Assembly: GCA_027490975.1 (NCBI GenBank)
Contig: JAIXXA010000028.1
Coordinates: forward strand, 1-54,065
Direction of reading: 5' to 3'
From: Rhodospirillaceae bacterium
GTDB lineage: Bacteria; Pseudomonadota; Alphaproteobacteria; CACIAM-22H2
Length of the DNA stretch: 54,065 bases
The translations under genes and the position numbers were made by a program. This document shows, one piece after another, positions 17,866-25,298 of the stretch. Below the pieces are notes generated by a model. The model was not told where the DNA came from. It did not search any database and worked only from the letters and a program-made list of their open reading frames with translations. The stretch's first letter is position 1. Every line of letters begins with the position of its first letter.

Positions 17866-19236
17866 ATGCGCCGCACGCTTTCTTTGATGCTCGTTGCCGC
17901 GGTTGCGATGCTCGTGGTCGCGTGGCTTGCGGGCGCACCGGGCAGTGCGAGCGTCGAGTTCGCGGGCTGGCGTCTCGACACGTCCTTCGGCGGGCTTGCC
18001 GTGCTCGTTGCCGCGATCGGTTTTGCGCTGATCCTTTTGGACCGCGTATGGCGGGCCACGTTGGGCACGCCCAAACGCTTTGCCGACTGGCGCCAAGCGC
18101 GGCGCACGCGCAAAGGCTACGAGGCCGTCACGCGCGGGCTCGTTGCGATCGCATCGGGCGACGCAAGCGAAGCGCGGCGCCAAGCGCGGTCGGCGCAGGG
18201 CAAGCTCGGGGCAGCACCGGTCGTGCAATTGCTGTCCGCGCAGGCAGCGCAGCTCGCCGGCGACGAAGCCGATGCGAACAAACACCTCGAAGCGATGCGC
18301 GCATCGCCCGAAACCGAGTTTGCGGCGCTGCGCGGGCTTGTGGGGGCGGCGATCAAGCGCGGCGAAACGGACGAGGCGCTTGCGCTAGCACGGCGCGCGC
18401 GCGAGCTGCGACCCGACGCGACCTGGGTTTCGGCCGCCCTCGTCGAGCTCGAAACCAAAAGCGGCGCATGGGCGCAGGCGGGCGAGACGCTGATCCAAGC
18501 GCGGCGCCACAAGCTGCTCGAGCCTGCCGTTGCCGACGGACAGGCGGCGGCAGCGCTGCATGCGCATGCCCGCGCACTCAGTGCGGCAGGCGATCTGCGC
18601 AGTGCGATCGCGGCCGCCGAGCGCGCCTGGCGGCTTGCACCCGACCGGCCGGAAGTGGCGGCAACCCTCGCAACACTTTATGCGCGCGATGCGCGCGCGC
18701 GGGCGGCGGGCAATCTCGTCGAAAAAGAATGGGCGCGCCATCCGCACCCCGATCTGCTGGCGGCCTATCGCTTGGCGCGGCCCGTGGCCAATGCGCTGCA
18801 ATGGGTCAAGCAGGTCGAGCGGCTCGCCAAGCTTGCGCCCCTGCACCGCGAAACCCACATCGCCCTCGCCGAGGCCGCACTTGCAGCCGATTTGTGGGGC
18901 GAGGCCAAGCGCCATGCGCAAGCGGCCCTTGCGGCCGAGGGCGCGGTCGAAGGCGTGCCCAACGCGCCCGCACCCAGCCTCGGCCTGTGCCGTCTTATGC
19001 AGCGCATCGCCGAAGCGCAAGGCGACGACGCCGAGGGCGCGCGCCATTGGCTGGCGCGCGCGGCCGACGCGAACCCGGATCCCGCCTGGACATGTGCGGC
19101 GTGCGGCCAGCCGCACGAAACATGGCTCGCCTTGTGCACGCATTGCGGTGCGTTCGACCGCATGGAATGGCGCGGACCTGCGCGTCTGCCGGCGAGGCAA
19201 GTGCAGGCGGCGCAGGCCCGGCTCGAAGCGCGCTGA
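17866..19236 (+). CDS. HemY-like TPR membrane protein with C-terminal zinc ribbon
   Basis: This 456-aa protein has two N-terminal membrane segments (about residues 3-22 and 43-64), the HemY_N arrangement. Ala-rich TPR-like helices follow (LARRARELRPDATWVSAALV, AAERAWRLAPDRPEVAATLA). Near residues 409-430 a putative zinc ribbon appears: CAACGQPHETWLALCTHCGA (two CxxC pairs). It starts 15 bases after the hemD fusion. HemY-type TPR proteins sit in haem operons but their molecular role is not settled; they are not the protoporphyrinogen oxidase also called HemY. Confidence 0.85.
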   Translation: MRRTLSLMLVAAVAMLVVAWLAGAPGSASVEFAGWRLDTSFGGLAVLVAAIGFALILLDRVWRATLGTPKRFADWRQARRTRKGYEAVTRGLVAIASGDASEARRQARSAQGKLGAAPVVQLLSAQAAQLAGDEADANKHLEAMRASPETEFAALRGLVGAAIKRGETDEALALARRARELRPDATWVSAALVELETKSGAWAQAGETLIQARRHKLLEPAVADGQAAAALHAHARALSAAGDLRSAIAAAERAWRLAPDRPEVAATLATLYARDARARAAGNLVEKEWARHPHPDLLAAYRLARPVANALQWVKQVERLAKLAPLHRETHIALAEAALAADLWGEAKRHAQAALAAEGAVEGVPNAPAPSLGLCRLMQRIAEAQGDDAEGARHWLARAADANPDPAWTCAACGQPHETWLALCTHCGAFDRMEWRGPARLPARQVQAAQARLEAR

Positions 19237-19260
19237 GGCGCGTACCCAGCCTCGCGCCGT

Positions 19261-20700
19261 TCAGCGCGCTGCGGCGGCGGCTTCGGCTATTTTGACGTCG
19301 ATGATGTCGAGGCCTTCGAGCAGCGTCTTTTCGGCGCGCTCGGCCCCCGACACGAGTTCGAGCATGCGCACGCTCGAAAACAGATCGGCCTCGACCGCGT
19401 CGCGCTGCTCGGGCGTGAGGCCGTTCAAGCGCAGATCGCCGAACATCTTGCCCGTATGGCCTTCGATCTGCGTCTCGACGCGCTTGAGCTCGTCCTTGAC
19501 CTCTTGCGTGAGGCCGAGATCGCCCGCGAATTTGGAGGCGAGCTGCAACGCGAGCAGGCGGTCTTCCATCTGCTGGATCTCGGCAATTTCGCCTTCGCCC
19601 GCCGCCATGGGGGCAAGACGCTTGAGATCGGAGAGGACCGACGCGATTTCCTTGCTCGTGTTCTCGATGATGTTGGCCGCGATCATGTCTTTGAGCTTCA
19701 GACGCACGCGGTCGAGCCGCTTGGCGGCAGCGGCACCCGACGTGCCCTTCAGCATGTCCTTGCCCTTCTGGATGCCGACGAGATGGTGCTCGACTTCTTT
19801 GGCGAGATCCTCGCGCACGCTCGTTTTGCGGTCGCCGTCGCCGGACGAAAGCGATCGGCGCACGTCTTCGAAACGCTGCTCCATGTCGGTCACCATCACC
19901 TCGGTCGTGATCGAGGCAAGCTCGCCGGTCGAGCCGGCCATGCCCTTTTCCGCGACGCGCACGAAAATCGACAGAATTTCGGTCGGCTGGTCGAGGCGCG
20001 CGACAAGCGCGTAGACCACGACGGGCGCGCGCGACTTCATCTTGGTATCGACCGCCATCACGACGTTGCCGATCGCGGCAATGTCCTGGTCGGTCAGCGC
20101 CACAATGGGCTTGGGCGGCAGATTGTCGCGCATCATCTGGATTTCTTCGGCGATCTCCATGACGTCGGCGATGTCCTGCAGATCGAGCCACATTTCCGGC
20201 CCGCCGAGCTTCGGGATCAGTTCGGCGCGGTAGGCGACGGTCTTTTCGCCGCGCACGATCGTCTCGCGCAGCGCTTGCGCGCATTGCGGCCACAGACGGT
20301 GGCCAAGCCCGGTCCAGCTGATCGTACCGCGCCCGATCTTGCGGATCTCTTCGTCGATCTGGTCGATTTCGGTGCGGCCGATCTTGTCGACGAGCAGATC
20401 CCAGGCCGGACTGATCACGGCGCGGCTTATCTTGCCGATGATCTTTTCCTTGCCCGGCGGGGCGTTGGTCAGCATGTCTTCGAAGGGCAGGGCGAACAGG
20501 CGCTTGGCCGACATGCGGCGCGCCGGGCGCACGAGCTGCAGGCGCGGCCGGAACTGGCCGAGCAGCGTCACGGCCGTGTGGTCGGTGTGGTTGCCGACGC
20601 GTTTGCCTTCGAGCGTCCAGACGAGCTCGACCAGCGTCGCTTCCGGGATCTGCGACAGGCGCTGCGACAGATCGCCCAAGGCTTTGCCGGTGTCGGTCAT
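19261..20700 (-). CDS. Conserved-looking protein of unknown function (479 aa)
   Basis: This is a soluble 479-aa protein without signal peptide or membrane segment. The N-terminal part contains RRMSAKRLFALPFEDMLTNA and AVISPAWDLLVDKIGR. The middle is rich in acidic helices (MWLDLQDIADVMEIAEEIQM). The C-terminal half is charged and helical. I do not recognise a characterised family. The start ATG at 20700 overlaps the stop of the partner gene (ATGA), and by inference the two act together. The gene converges on the HemY-like gene. Confidence 0.75.
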   Translation of the reverse strand: MTDTGKALGDLSQRLSQIPEATLVELVWTLEGKRVGNHTDHTAVTLLGQFRPRLQLVRPARRMSAKRLFALPFEDMLTNAPPGKEKIIGKISRAVISPAWDLLVDKIGRTEIDQIDEEIRKIGRGTISWTGLGHRLWPQCAQALRETIVRGEKTVAYRAELIPKLGGPEMWLDLQDIADVMEIAEEIQMMRDNLPPKPIVALTDQDIAAIGNVVMAVDTKMKSRAPVVVYALVARLDQPTEILSIFVRVAEKGMAGSTGELASITTEVMVTDMEQRFEDVRRSLSSGDGDRKTSVREDLAKEVEHHLVGIQKGKDMLKGTSGAAAAKRLDRVRLKLKDMIAANIIENTSKEIASVLSDLKRLAPMAAGEGEIAEIQQMEDRLLALQLASKFAGDLGLTQEVKDELKRVETQIEGHTGKMFGDLRLNGLTPEQRDAVEADLFSSVRMLELVSGAERAEKTLLEGLDIIDVKIAEAAAAAR

Positions 20701-21806
20701 GCGGCCTTCGCCTTGTAGCGCTCGAGCCGCGTGCGCAGTTCGGGATCGATCGAGCCGCTGATCCAATCTTCCATCGGCTTGACCATTTTGCGCCGCTGCA
20801 CGCCGATGTCGCGCGCCTTCTCGCGCCGCGCGCCGGTCACTTCTTCCTCCGGCACGATCGGCAGAATGCGCGCGAGCTCCTGCACCGTCGCCTGCTGTTC
20901 GTAGGGCGGCTTCAGCACCGCGTCTTCCCACATGGCGACGAGAAGGTCCCAGCCGTCGAGCATCCACGAAATGCGGTCGGCGATGCGCGCGAGCTCGGCT
21001 TGGCTCTTCTCCCATTTGCCGAGCGTCGCTTCGAAATTTTCGAGGAGCCCGTCGACCGTCGCGAAATGTTCGGCCGCAAGCGACGCGGTTTCGCGCGCAA
21101 CGAGGCTCGCAAGCCCGCCGAGCTGGGCCGATTCGGAGCGGTCGACTTCCGCCCAGCTGCCGATCGAATTGGCGAATTCGTCGATGCGGTTGCGCATCTT
21201 GCGCAAGCGCGGTGCTTTGGGCAGTTTCGGCGTGCCGAGGGCGCCGATATGGTCGGCCCAGCTCTCGATCATCGCGTAGAGTTCGTTGCCCTCGAGCTTC
21301 ACCTTGTGCGCGACGCGCGCGAGGATCAGCTTCGCCTGCTGGCGGCCGGTGTCGCTCTGCACGTGCGCGAGCGTGATCTGCAGCTGCCCGCCCGACAGCT
21401 GGGCCACCGTCTCGGACAGCAGCGAGAACTGGATCAGCAGCTTGAAATCTTCCTCTTCCTTGAGGACCATCTTGGCCTGTTTGGCGGCGGCAGGGCCGGC
21501 AAGGCCGGTCGCCGCAGTCTTCAGGGTCGCTTTGCGCACCGCACTCGGATTCGAGGCCATCGCCTCGCCGATCGCCCGGTGCAGCACGCGGTCGTGGACC
21601 GACAGCGTGAAGACCTCGGGCAGGCTCTTCCACTGCAGAATGTAGTTGCCCTTCGCTCCCGAGGGGTTCGGCACCACAAGCTCGAGATCCTTGTTGCGCC
21701 CGCGCACGCGCGCACCCACGATGATGGGGGTGGTGAAGGGCACGGACGCGCCGCGCTCCGCGAATGTCGGCGGCGCCCAAAATGACTTCGATACGGCCGC
21801 GTCCAT
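20697..21806 (-). CDS. Conserved-looking protein of unknown function (369 aa)
   Basis: This is the first gene of a two-gene leftward operon with the 479-aa protein. Features are FWAPPTFAERGASVPFTTP near the N-terminus, the segment LELVVPNPSGAKGNYILQW, and a mostly helical remainder including SWAEVDRSESAQLGGLASL. There is no signal peptide, membrane segment or recognised catalytic motif. The ATG at 21806 is chosen; a GTG at 21848 would add 14 residues before the similarity-like part. The 192-base divergent spacer to 21998 must carry its promoter. Confidence 0.72.
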   Translation of the reverse strand: MDAAVSKSFWAPPTFAERGASVPFTTPIIVGARVRGRNKDLELVVPNPSGAKGNYILQWKSLPEVFTLSVHDRVLHRAIGEAMASNPSAVRKATLKTAATGLAGPAAAKQAKMVLKEEEDFKLLIQFSLLSETVAQLSGGQLQITLAHVQSDTGRQQAKLILARVAHKVKLEGNELYAMIESWADHIGALGTPKLPKAPRLRKMRNRIDEFANSIGSWAEVDRSESAQLGGLASLVARETASLAAEHFATVDGLLENFEATLGKWEKSQAELARIADRISWMLDGWDLLVAMWEDAVLKPPYEQQATVQELARILPIVPEEEVTGARREKARDIGVQRRKMVKPMEDWISGSIDPELRTRLERYKAKAA

Positions 21807-21998
21807 GCCTGGGCCTGAACCTTCTGCGATGTTTCGTGGGTGCGCCACGCAAAGCCGTGGGAATCGGCAGTTTGATTGTGTACCTTATCAGAAGGGCAAG
21901 ATTTCGTGCCAGAGATACGCAAGCACCTTGCGACAAAAGGGTTTTGCCGCCGCGGGGCCGAGATTCGCATGCAATTGCAAGCAGCGGTACGGAGATAA
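21807..21998. other. Divergent intergenic region
   Basis: This 192-base spacer separates the unknown 369/479-aa operon from the NTF2-like gene. On the minus strand TGGCACGAAATCTTGCCC resembles a sigma-54 site, but with 11 instead of 10 bases between GG and GC. A GGAG ribosome site precedes the ATG at 21999. No other element is clear. Confidence 0.4.
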
Positions 21999-22424
21999 AT
22001 GTCGGGTTTCGATCCGTGGCGCGCGCGCAGCGCAGCACTTTTCGCGAACGAAGCTTTCTACCAAGCCTTCGCCGACCGCGACTACGAGGGCATGTCCGCC
22101 CTGTGGGCCCATACGCTGCCGGTCTTGTGCCTGCATCCGGGGTGGCCTGCCCTGGTCGGCCGCGATGCGGTGCTCGACAGCTGGAAGCGGCTGCTCGGCG
22201 GTGCCGCGATCGGCCTCGAAATGTCGCATCCGCGCATCCATTTTGTGGGCACGGTGGCGTTCGTAAGCTGCAGCGAGCGGGTCGGTCGCGACTGGCTTGC
22301 GGCGACCAATGCGTTTGCGCCGGAAGACGGCGCCTGGCGCATGATTTTCCACCAGGCCGGCCCCGCCCCGCCGCCGCCCGAAGCCGCGCCCGATCCGGAC
22401 GATTCGGCGACGCGCCCGAACTGA
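21999..22424 (+). CDS. NTF2-like / SnoaL-like domain protein
   Basis: This 141-aa protein has an NTF2-like cone fold signature: an N-terminal helix NEAFYQAFADRDYEGMSALW, then HPGWPALVGRDAVLDSWKRL. Members of this family range from ketosteroid isomerase-like enzymes to stress proteins. No diagnostic catalytic residues identify a substrate. The C-terminal tail is Pro/Asp rich. GGAG lies just upstream of the start. Confidence 0.8.
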   Translation: MSGFDPWRARSAALFANEAFYQAFADRDYEGMSALWAHTLPVLCLHPGWPALVGRDAVLDSWKRLLGGAAIGLEMSHPRIHFVGTVAFVSCSERVGRDWLAATNAFAPEDGAWRMIFHQAGPAPPPPEAAPDPDDSATRPN

Positions 22425-22428
22425 TGCT

Positions 22429-22797
22429 TTATCGGCGCTGCCCGAAAGCGGCCGCGAACAGCCAAAACCAGCCCAGCATCAGCAAGCTGCCGCCGATCGG
22501 CACGACCGGGCCGACGCCGATTCCGGCAAGGGCCCGCGCATAAAGCCCGCCCGAAAATCCGGCGATGCCGAGCGCAATGCAGAGCCCGGCCAGGAACAGG
22601 CGCAGAGAGCCGCGCCGCTCGGCCAGTGCGGCCACGCCCAGCAGGGCGAGCGCGTGGATAAGCTGGTATTCGGCCGCCAGGCGCACACGCGCAAGATCGG
22701 CCGCATCGAGCTGGCCCGACAGGATATGGCTGCCCGCTGCCCCGATGGCGACGGCGACCAGACCGTTCAAAGCTGCCAGTGCGAGCCAAATCCGCAT
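22429..22797 (-). CDS. DUF423 small membrane protein
   Basis: This 122-aa protein has four predicted membrane helices, starting RIWLALAALNGLVAVAIGA with AAEYQLIHALALLGVAALA and a C-terminal GGSLLMLGWFWLFAAAF, which fit the DUF423 (YgdD-like) family. Its function is unknown. The ATG at 22797 gives the usual family N-terminus; the frame is open seven codons further. Confidence 0.85.
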   Translation of the reverse strand: MRIWLALAALNGLVAVAIGAAGSHILSGQLDAADLARVRLAAEYQLIHALALLGVAALAERRGSLRLFLAGLCIALGIAGFSGGLYARALAGIGVGPVVPIGGSLLMLGWFWLFAAAFGQRR

Positions 22798-22936
22798 GCG
22801 GCGTAAAGTTTCGCACAATTGCTTCTACCGGCCAAATGCGCCCGCGACCGATCGGGTGGGGTGTTGCACCGGCATTTGCGTCACTTGCCAGCGCCGGGGG
22901 CTTCCTGTAGTTTGCCGCCGATTCCGAGACCCCAGT

Positions 22937-23011
22937 GCCGCAGTAGCTCAGGGGTAGAGCAGCGCATTCGTAATGCGCGGGTCGGGGGTTCAATTCCCTC
23001 CTGCGGCACCA
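22937..23011 (+). tRNA. tRNA-Thr (anticodon CGU)
   Basis: A complete cloverleaf can be drawn. The acceptor arm GCCGCAG pairs with CTGCGGC, with discriminator A and encoded CCA at 23009-23011. The D arm is GCTC-AGGGGTA-GAGC. The anticodon arm is GCGCA-TTCGTAA-TGCGC, with CGT as anticodon, reading ACG (Thr). The T arm is GGGGG-TTCAATT-CCCTC with one G-U pair. No integrase gene or duplicated 3' end is seen nearby. Confidence 0.96.
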
Positions 23012-23117
23012 TTTTTCGCCACATCTTCGATCCTGCGTAGTTTCCGGGGCTCCGTTTTGCGCGGTGCGGCGCGCAATCTTGCGGCTCGCAATCGTCTCCA
23101 ACAAAACGAGCCCTGCC

Positions 23118-23603
23118 ATGAAACGCCCTGCCGCTCGCACGCTTGCCCTTGCCGCCGTGCTCGGCATAACGCTGGCAGCCGCGCAGGCGCGCCCGTCGCA
23201 GGCGCAATCGACGGGCCTTGCCGTCACGCAGCTCGTACCGCCGGCCGTGCAGACCACGCCGCTGCGCCCCAAGCGCGAAACGCTCGATGCGCGCCTCGCG
23301 CGTCTGCATGCCGATCTGCAGATCACGCCCGCCCAGCAGCCTTTGTGGGAGCCGGTCGCGCGCAGCCTGCGCGCCAATGCGGCCGACATGGAAAAGCGCG
23401 TCGCCGCCAAGCGCGCGCAAGAGGCGCAGTATCCGACAGCCCTCGAAGATCTCAAGAACGACCAGGAATTCGCCCAGGCGCATCTCGAGGGCCTGGTCGA
23501 TCTGACGGCGTCGTTCAAACCGCTCTACGACGCGATGCCCGACGCGCAGAAGCGGGTCGCCGACAAGGTGTTCGGCAGTTTCAACAACAAGCGCGCCGTC
23601 TAG
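23118..23603 (+). CDS. Periplasmic Spy/CpxP-like (LTXXQ) protein
   Basis: This 161-aa exported protein, from the ATG at 23118, has a Sec signal peptide (LALAAVLGITLAAAQA). It then shows an LTXXQ-type motif, LQITPAQQPLWE, in a helical hairpin context. Family members are periplasmic chaperones or metal/stress sensors. The tail NNKRAV overlaps the stop of the convergent methyltransferase gene by 4 bases. The frame is open further upstream to 23064, but that extension would bury the signal peptide. Confidence 0.75.
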   Translation: MKRPAARTLALAAVLGITLAAAQARPSQAQSTGLAVTQLVPPAVQTTPLRPKRETLDARLARLHADLQITPAQQPLWEPVARSLRANAADMEKRVAAKRAQEAQYPTALEDLKNDQEFAQAHLEGLVDLTASFKPLYDAMPDAQKRVADKVFGSFNNKRAV

Positions 23604-24262
23604 CGCTTGCGCGCGAGCGTGAGGCCATCGCCGACCGGCAATAGCGAAATGTCGAAGCGCGCATCGTCTTTGAGGCGCAGATTGAAGGCGCGCAAGGCGT
23701 CCGTGTCGGGGCTCGATGCGGCCGGATCGGCAACCTTGCCGCCCCACAGCACGTTATCGACGAGCAGCAGTCCGTTCGGGCGCAGCAGTGCGTACACGCG
23801 TTCGAGATAGGCGGCATAGCCGGTCTTGTCGGCGTCGATGAAGGCAAGATCGACCGCACCCGCATGGCCGCTTGCCAGCAACGCGTCGAGCGTTTCGAGC
23901 GCGGGTGCGAGGCGCAGCTCGATGCGCGCCGCAACGCCCGCCTCCTGCCAAAAGCGGCGTGCGATCGCCGTCCATTCGGCCGAAACGTCGCAGCAGATCG
24001 CGCGCCCGTCTTCGGGCAGGGCTGCCGCCACGCTGAGCGCGCTGTAGCCCGTGAAAGTGCCGATCTCGAGATAGAACTTGGCGCCGATCAGGCGGGCGAG
24101 CAGCGCCATCAATTGGCCCTGTTCGGGGCTTATCTGCATGCCGCCTTGCGGCAGCTGCGCCGTCTCGTTGCGCAAACGCCTCTGCAGCGCCGTTTCGCGC
24201 AGCGACACGGCGTGGATATAGCCGCGCAGATCTTCCGGCAGCCCGAACGTAAAACGCGACAT
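23600..24262 (-). CDS. SAM-dependent O-methyltransferase (class I, CCoAOMT-like)
   Basis: This is a predicted cytosolic methyltransferase of 220 aa. The SAM motif is FYLEIGTFTGYSALSVA. The metal/substrate region LAFIDADKTGYAAYLE and the later LLVDNVLWGGKV are hallmarks of the cation-dependent O-methyltransferase_3 family. The preferred start is the ATG at 24262. The acceptor substrate is unknown. It is divergent from the PfkB kinase gene. Confidence 0.9.
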   Translation of the reverse strand: MSRFTFGLPEDLRGYIHAVSLRETALQRRLRNETAQLPQGGMQISPEQGQLMALLARLIGAKFYLEIGTFTGYSALSVAAALPEDGRAICCDVSAEWTAIARRFWQEAGVAARIELRLAPALETLDALLASGHAGAVDLAFIDADKTGYAAYLERVYALLRPNGLLLVDNVLWGGKVADPAASSPDTDALRAFNLRLKDDARFDISLLPVGDGLTLARKR

Positions 24263-24339
24263 GGAGGGGACCTTTCCGCGTGCAGGATTTGCAGCCATCA
24301 TAGGGCCCGTTTTGGAGTCGCGAACTGGAAAAAGAACAA

Positions 24340-25242
24340 ATGGTTTTGCCGTCCAAGAAGCGTTTAGTTGCCGTGGGTGCGGTGTGCGAAACGTCGATCT
24401 ATCGCGTCGATGCCGTGCCCGCACCGCCGGCCAAAGCGCTTGCGAGCGCCGCCGCGCGGGTTGCCGACGGCATGGCGATCTCGGCCGCCTACACGTTCGC
24501 CAAGCTCGGCGGGGCGGCCGCAGCCTGGGCACGGGTCGGGAATGACGCGCGTGGGGAAGCGATCCGCACGGAGCTCGGGCAATCCGGGCTCGACGTTTCC
24601 GACATCCGGTCCGTCGCGGTCGGGCGCTCGTCGCATGCTTGCGTGATCGTCGATGCGGACGGCAAGCGCCTGGTCGTACCCTTCCACGACAAGCAGCTCG
24701 ATCCGTCGCCGGCCTGGCTGCCGACGGAAAATCTCAAGACCGCCGATTTCGCGCTGGCCGACGTGCGCTGGGTCGAAGGGGCGGAGACCGTTCTTGCCGC
24801 CGCACGCGCGCAAGGCCTGCCCGCGATGCTCGATGCCGACGTGGGCCCGCGCGAGATCCTGGCGCGCCTTGTGCCGCTTGCCTCGCACGCGGTGTTTTCG
24901 GATGCGGGGCTGTTCGCCTATACGGGCCTCGATGCGCTCGAGCCGGCCTTGCGCGCGGTGGCGGCAGCGCATGCGGGCCATGTCGGTGCGAGCTGCGGGG
25001 CGGACGGCTATTTCTGGCTCGAAGAGGGTGCGATGCGCCACGTGCCGGCTTTGGCGGTCGAGGTCGTCGATACGCTCTCGGCCGGCGACGTGTTCCACGG
25101 CGCGTTTGCGCTGGGCCTCGCCGAGGGGATGGCGACTGCAAAGGCCGCGCGTTTTGCGTGCGTGGCCGCCTCGCTCAAATGCCGGCATTTCGGCGGCCGC
25201 TTGGGCTGCCCCACGCGCGCGGAAGTCGAATCCGCACTTTAG
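24340..25242 (+). CDS. PfkB-family carbohydrate/nucleoside kinase
   Basis: This is a ribokinase-fold sugar or nucleoside kinase of 300 aa. The N-terminal GAVCETSIYRVDAVPAPPAK and KLGGAAAAWARVGND are typical. The C-terminal signature is DTLSAGDVFHGAFALGLAEG, with the catalytic Asp in AGD. The usual DTxGAGD has Ser in place of the first Gly. It resembles sulfofructose-kinase/YihV-type members, but the substrate is not assignable. A clear terminator follows. Confidence 0.87.
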   Translation: MVLPSKKRLVAVGAVCETSIYRVDAVPAPPAKALASAAARVADGMAISAAYTFAKLGGAAAAWARVGNDARGEAIRTELGQSGLDVSDIRSVAVGRSSHACVIVDADGKRLVVPFHDKQLDPSPAWLPTENLKTADFALADVRWVEGAETVLAAARAQGLPAMLDADVGPREILARLVPLASHAVFSDAGLFAYTGLDALEPALRAVAAAHAGHVGASCGADGYFWLEEGAMRHVPALAVEVVDTLSAGDVFHGAFALGLAEGMATAKAARFACVAASLKCRHFGGRLGCPTRAEVESAL

Positions 25243-25252
25243 AAACGCAAAA

Positions 25253-25290
25253 CGGGCGCGCCCTTTTTCAAGAGCGCGCCCGGTTTTTCC
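25253..25290 (+). terminator. Rho-independent terminator, probably bidirectional
   Basis: A perfect 9-bp GC stem, CGGGCGCGC / GCGCGCCCG (25253-25261 and 25274-25282), has a 12-base loop and is followed by GTTTTTCC. On the minus strand the same stem is followed by GTTTTGC. It sits 10 bases after the PfkB kinase stop and 9 bases before the RTX gene stop, so it can end both convergent transcripts. Confidence 0.85.
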
Positions 25291-25298
25291 TGTCGCGA

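Noticed and set aside
21892-21920. Sigma-54-like TGGCACG...TTGCC upstream of the 369-aa gene
   Set aside because: The GG and GC doublets are 11 bases apart, whereas sigma-54 recognition requires 10.
22937-23011. tRNA-Thr as an attachment site for a mobile element
   Set aside because: No integrase, no repeated tRNA 3' end and no shift in gene content were seen on either side.
24340-25242. Assigning the PfkB gene as sulfofructose kinase
   Set aside because: The signature resembles YihV, but no other sulfoquinovose pathway gene is present and the DTLSAGD substitution makes assignment unsafe.
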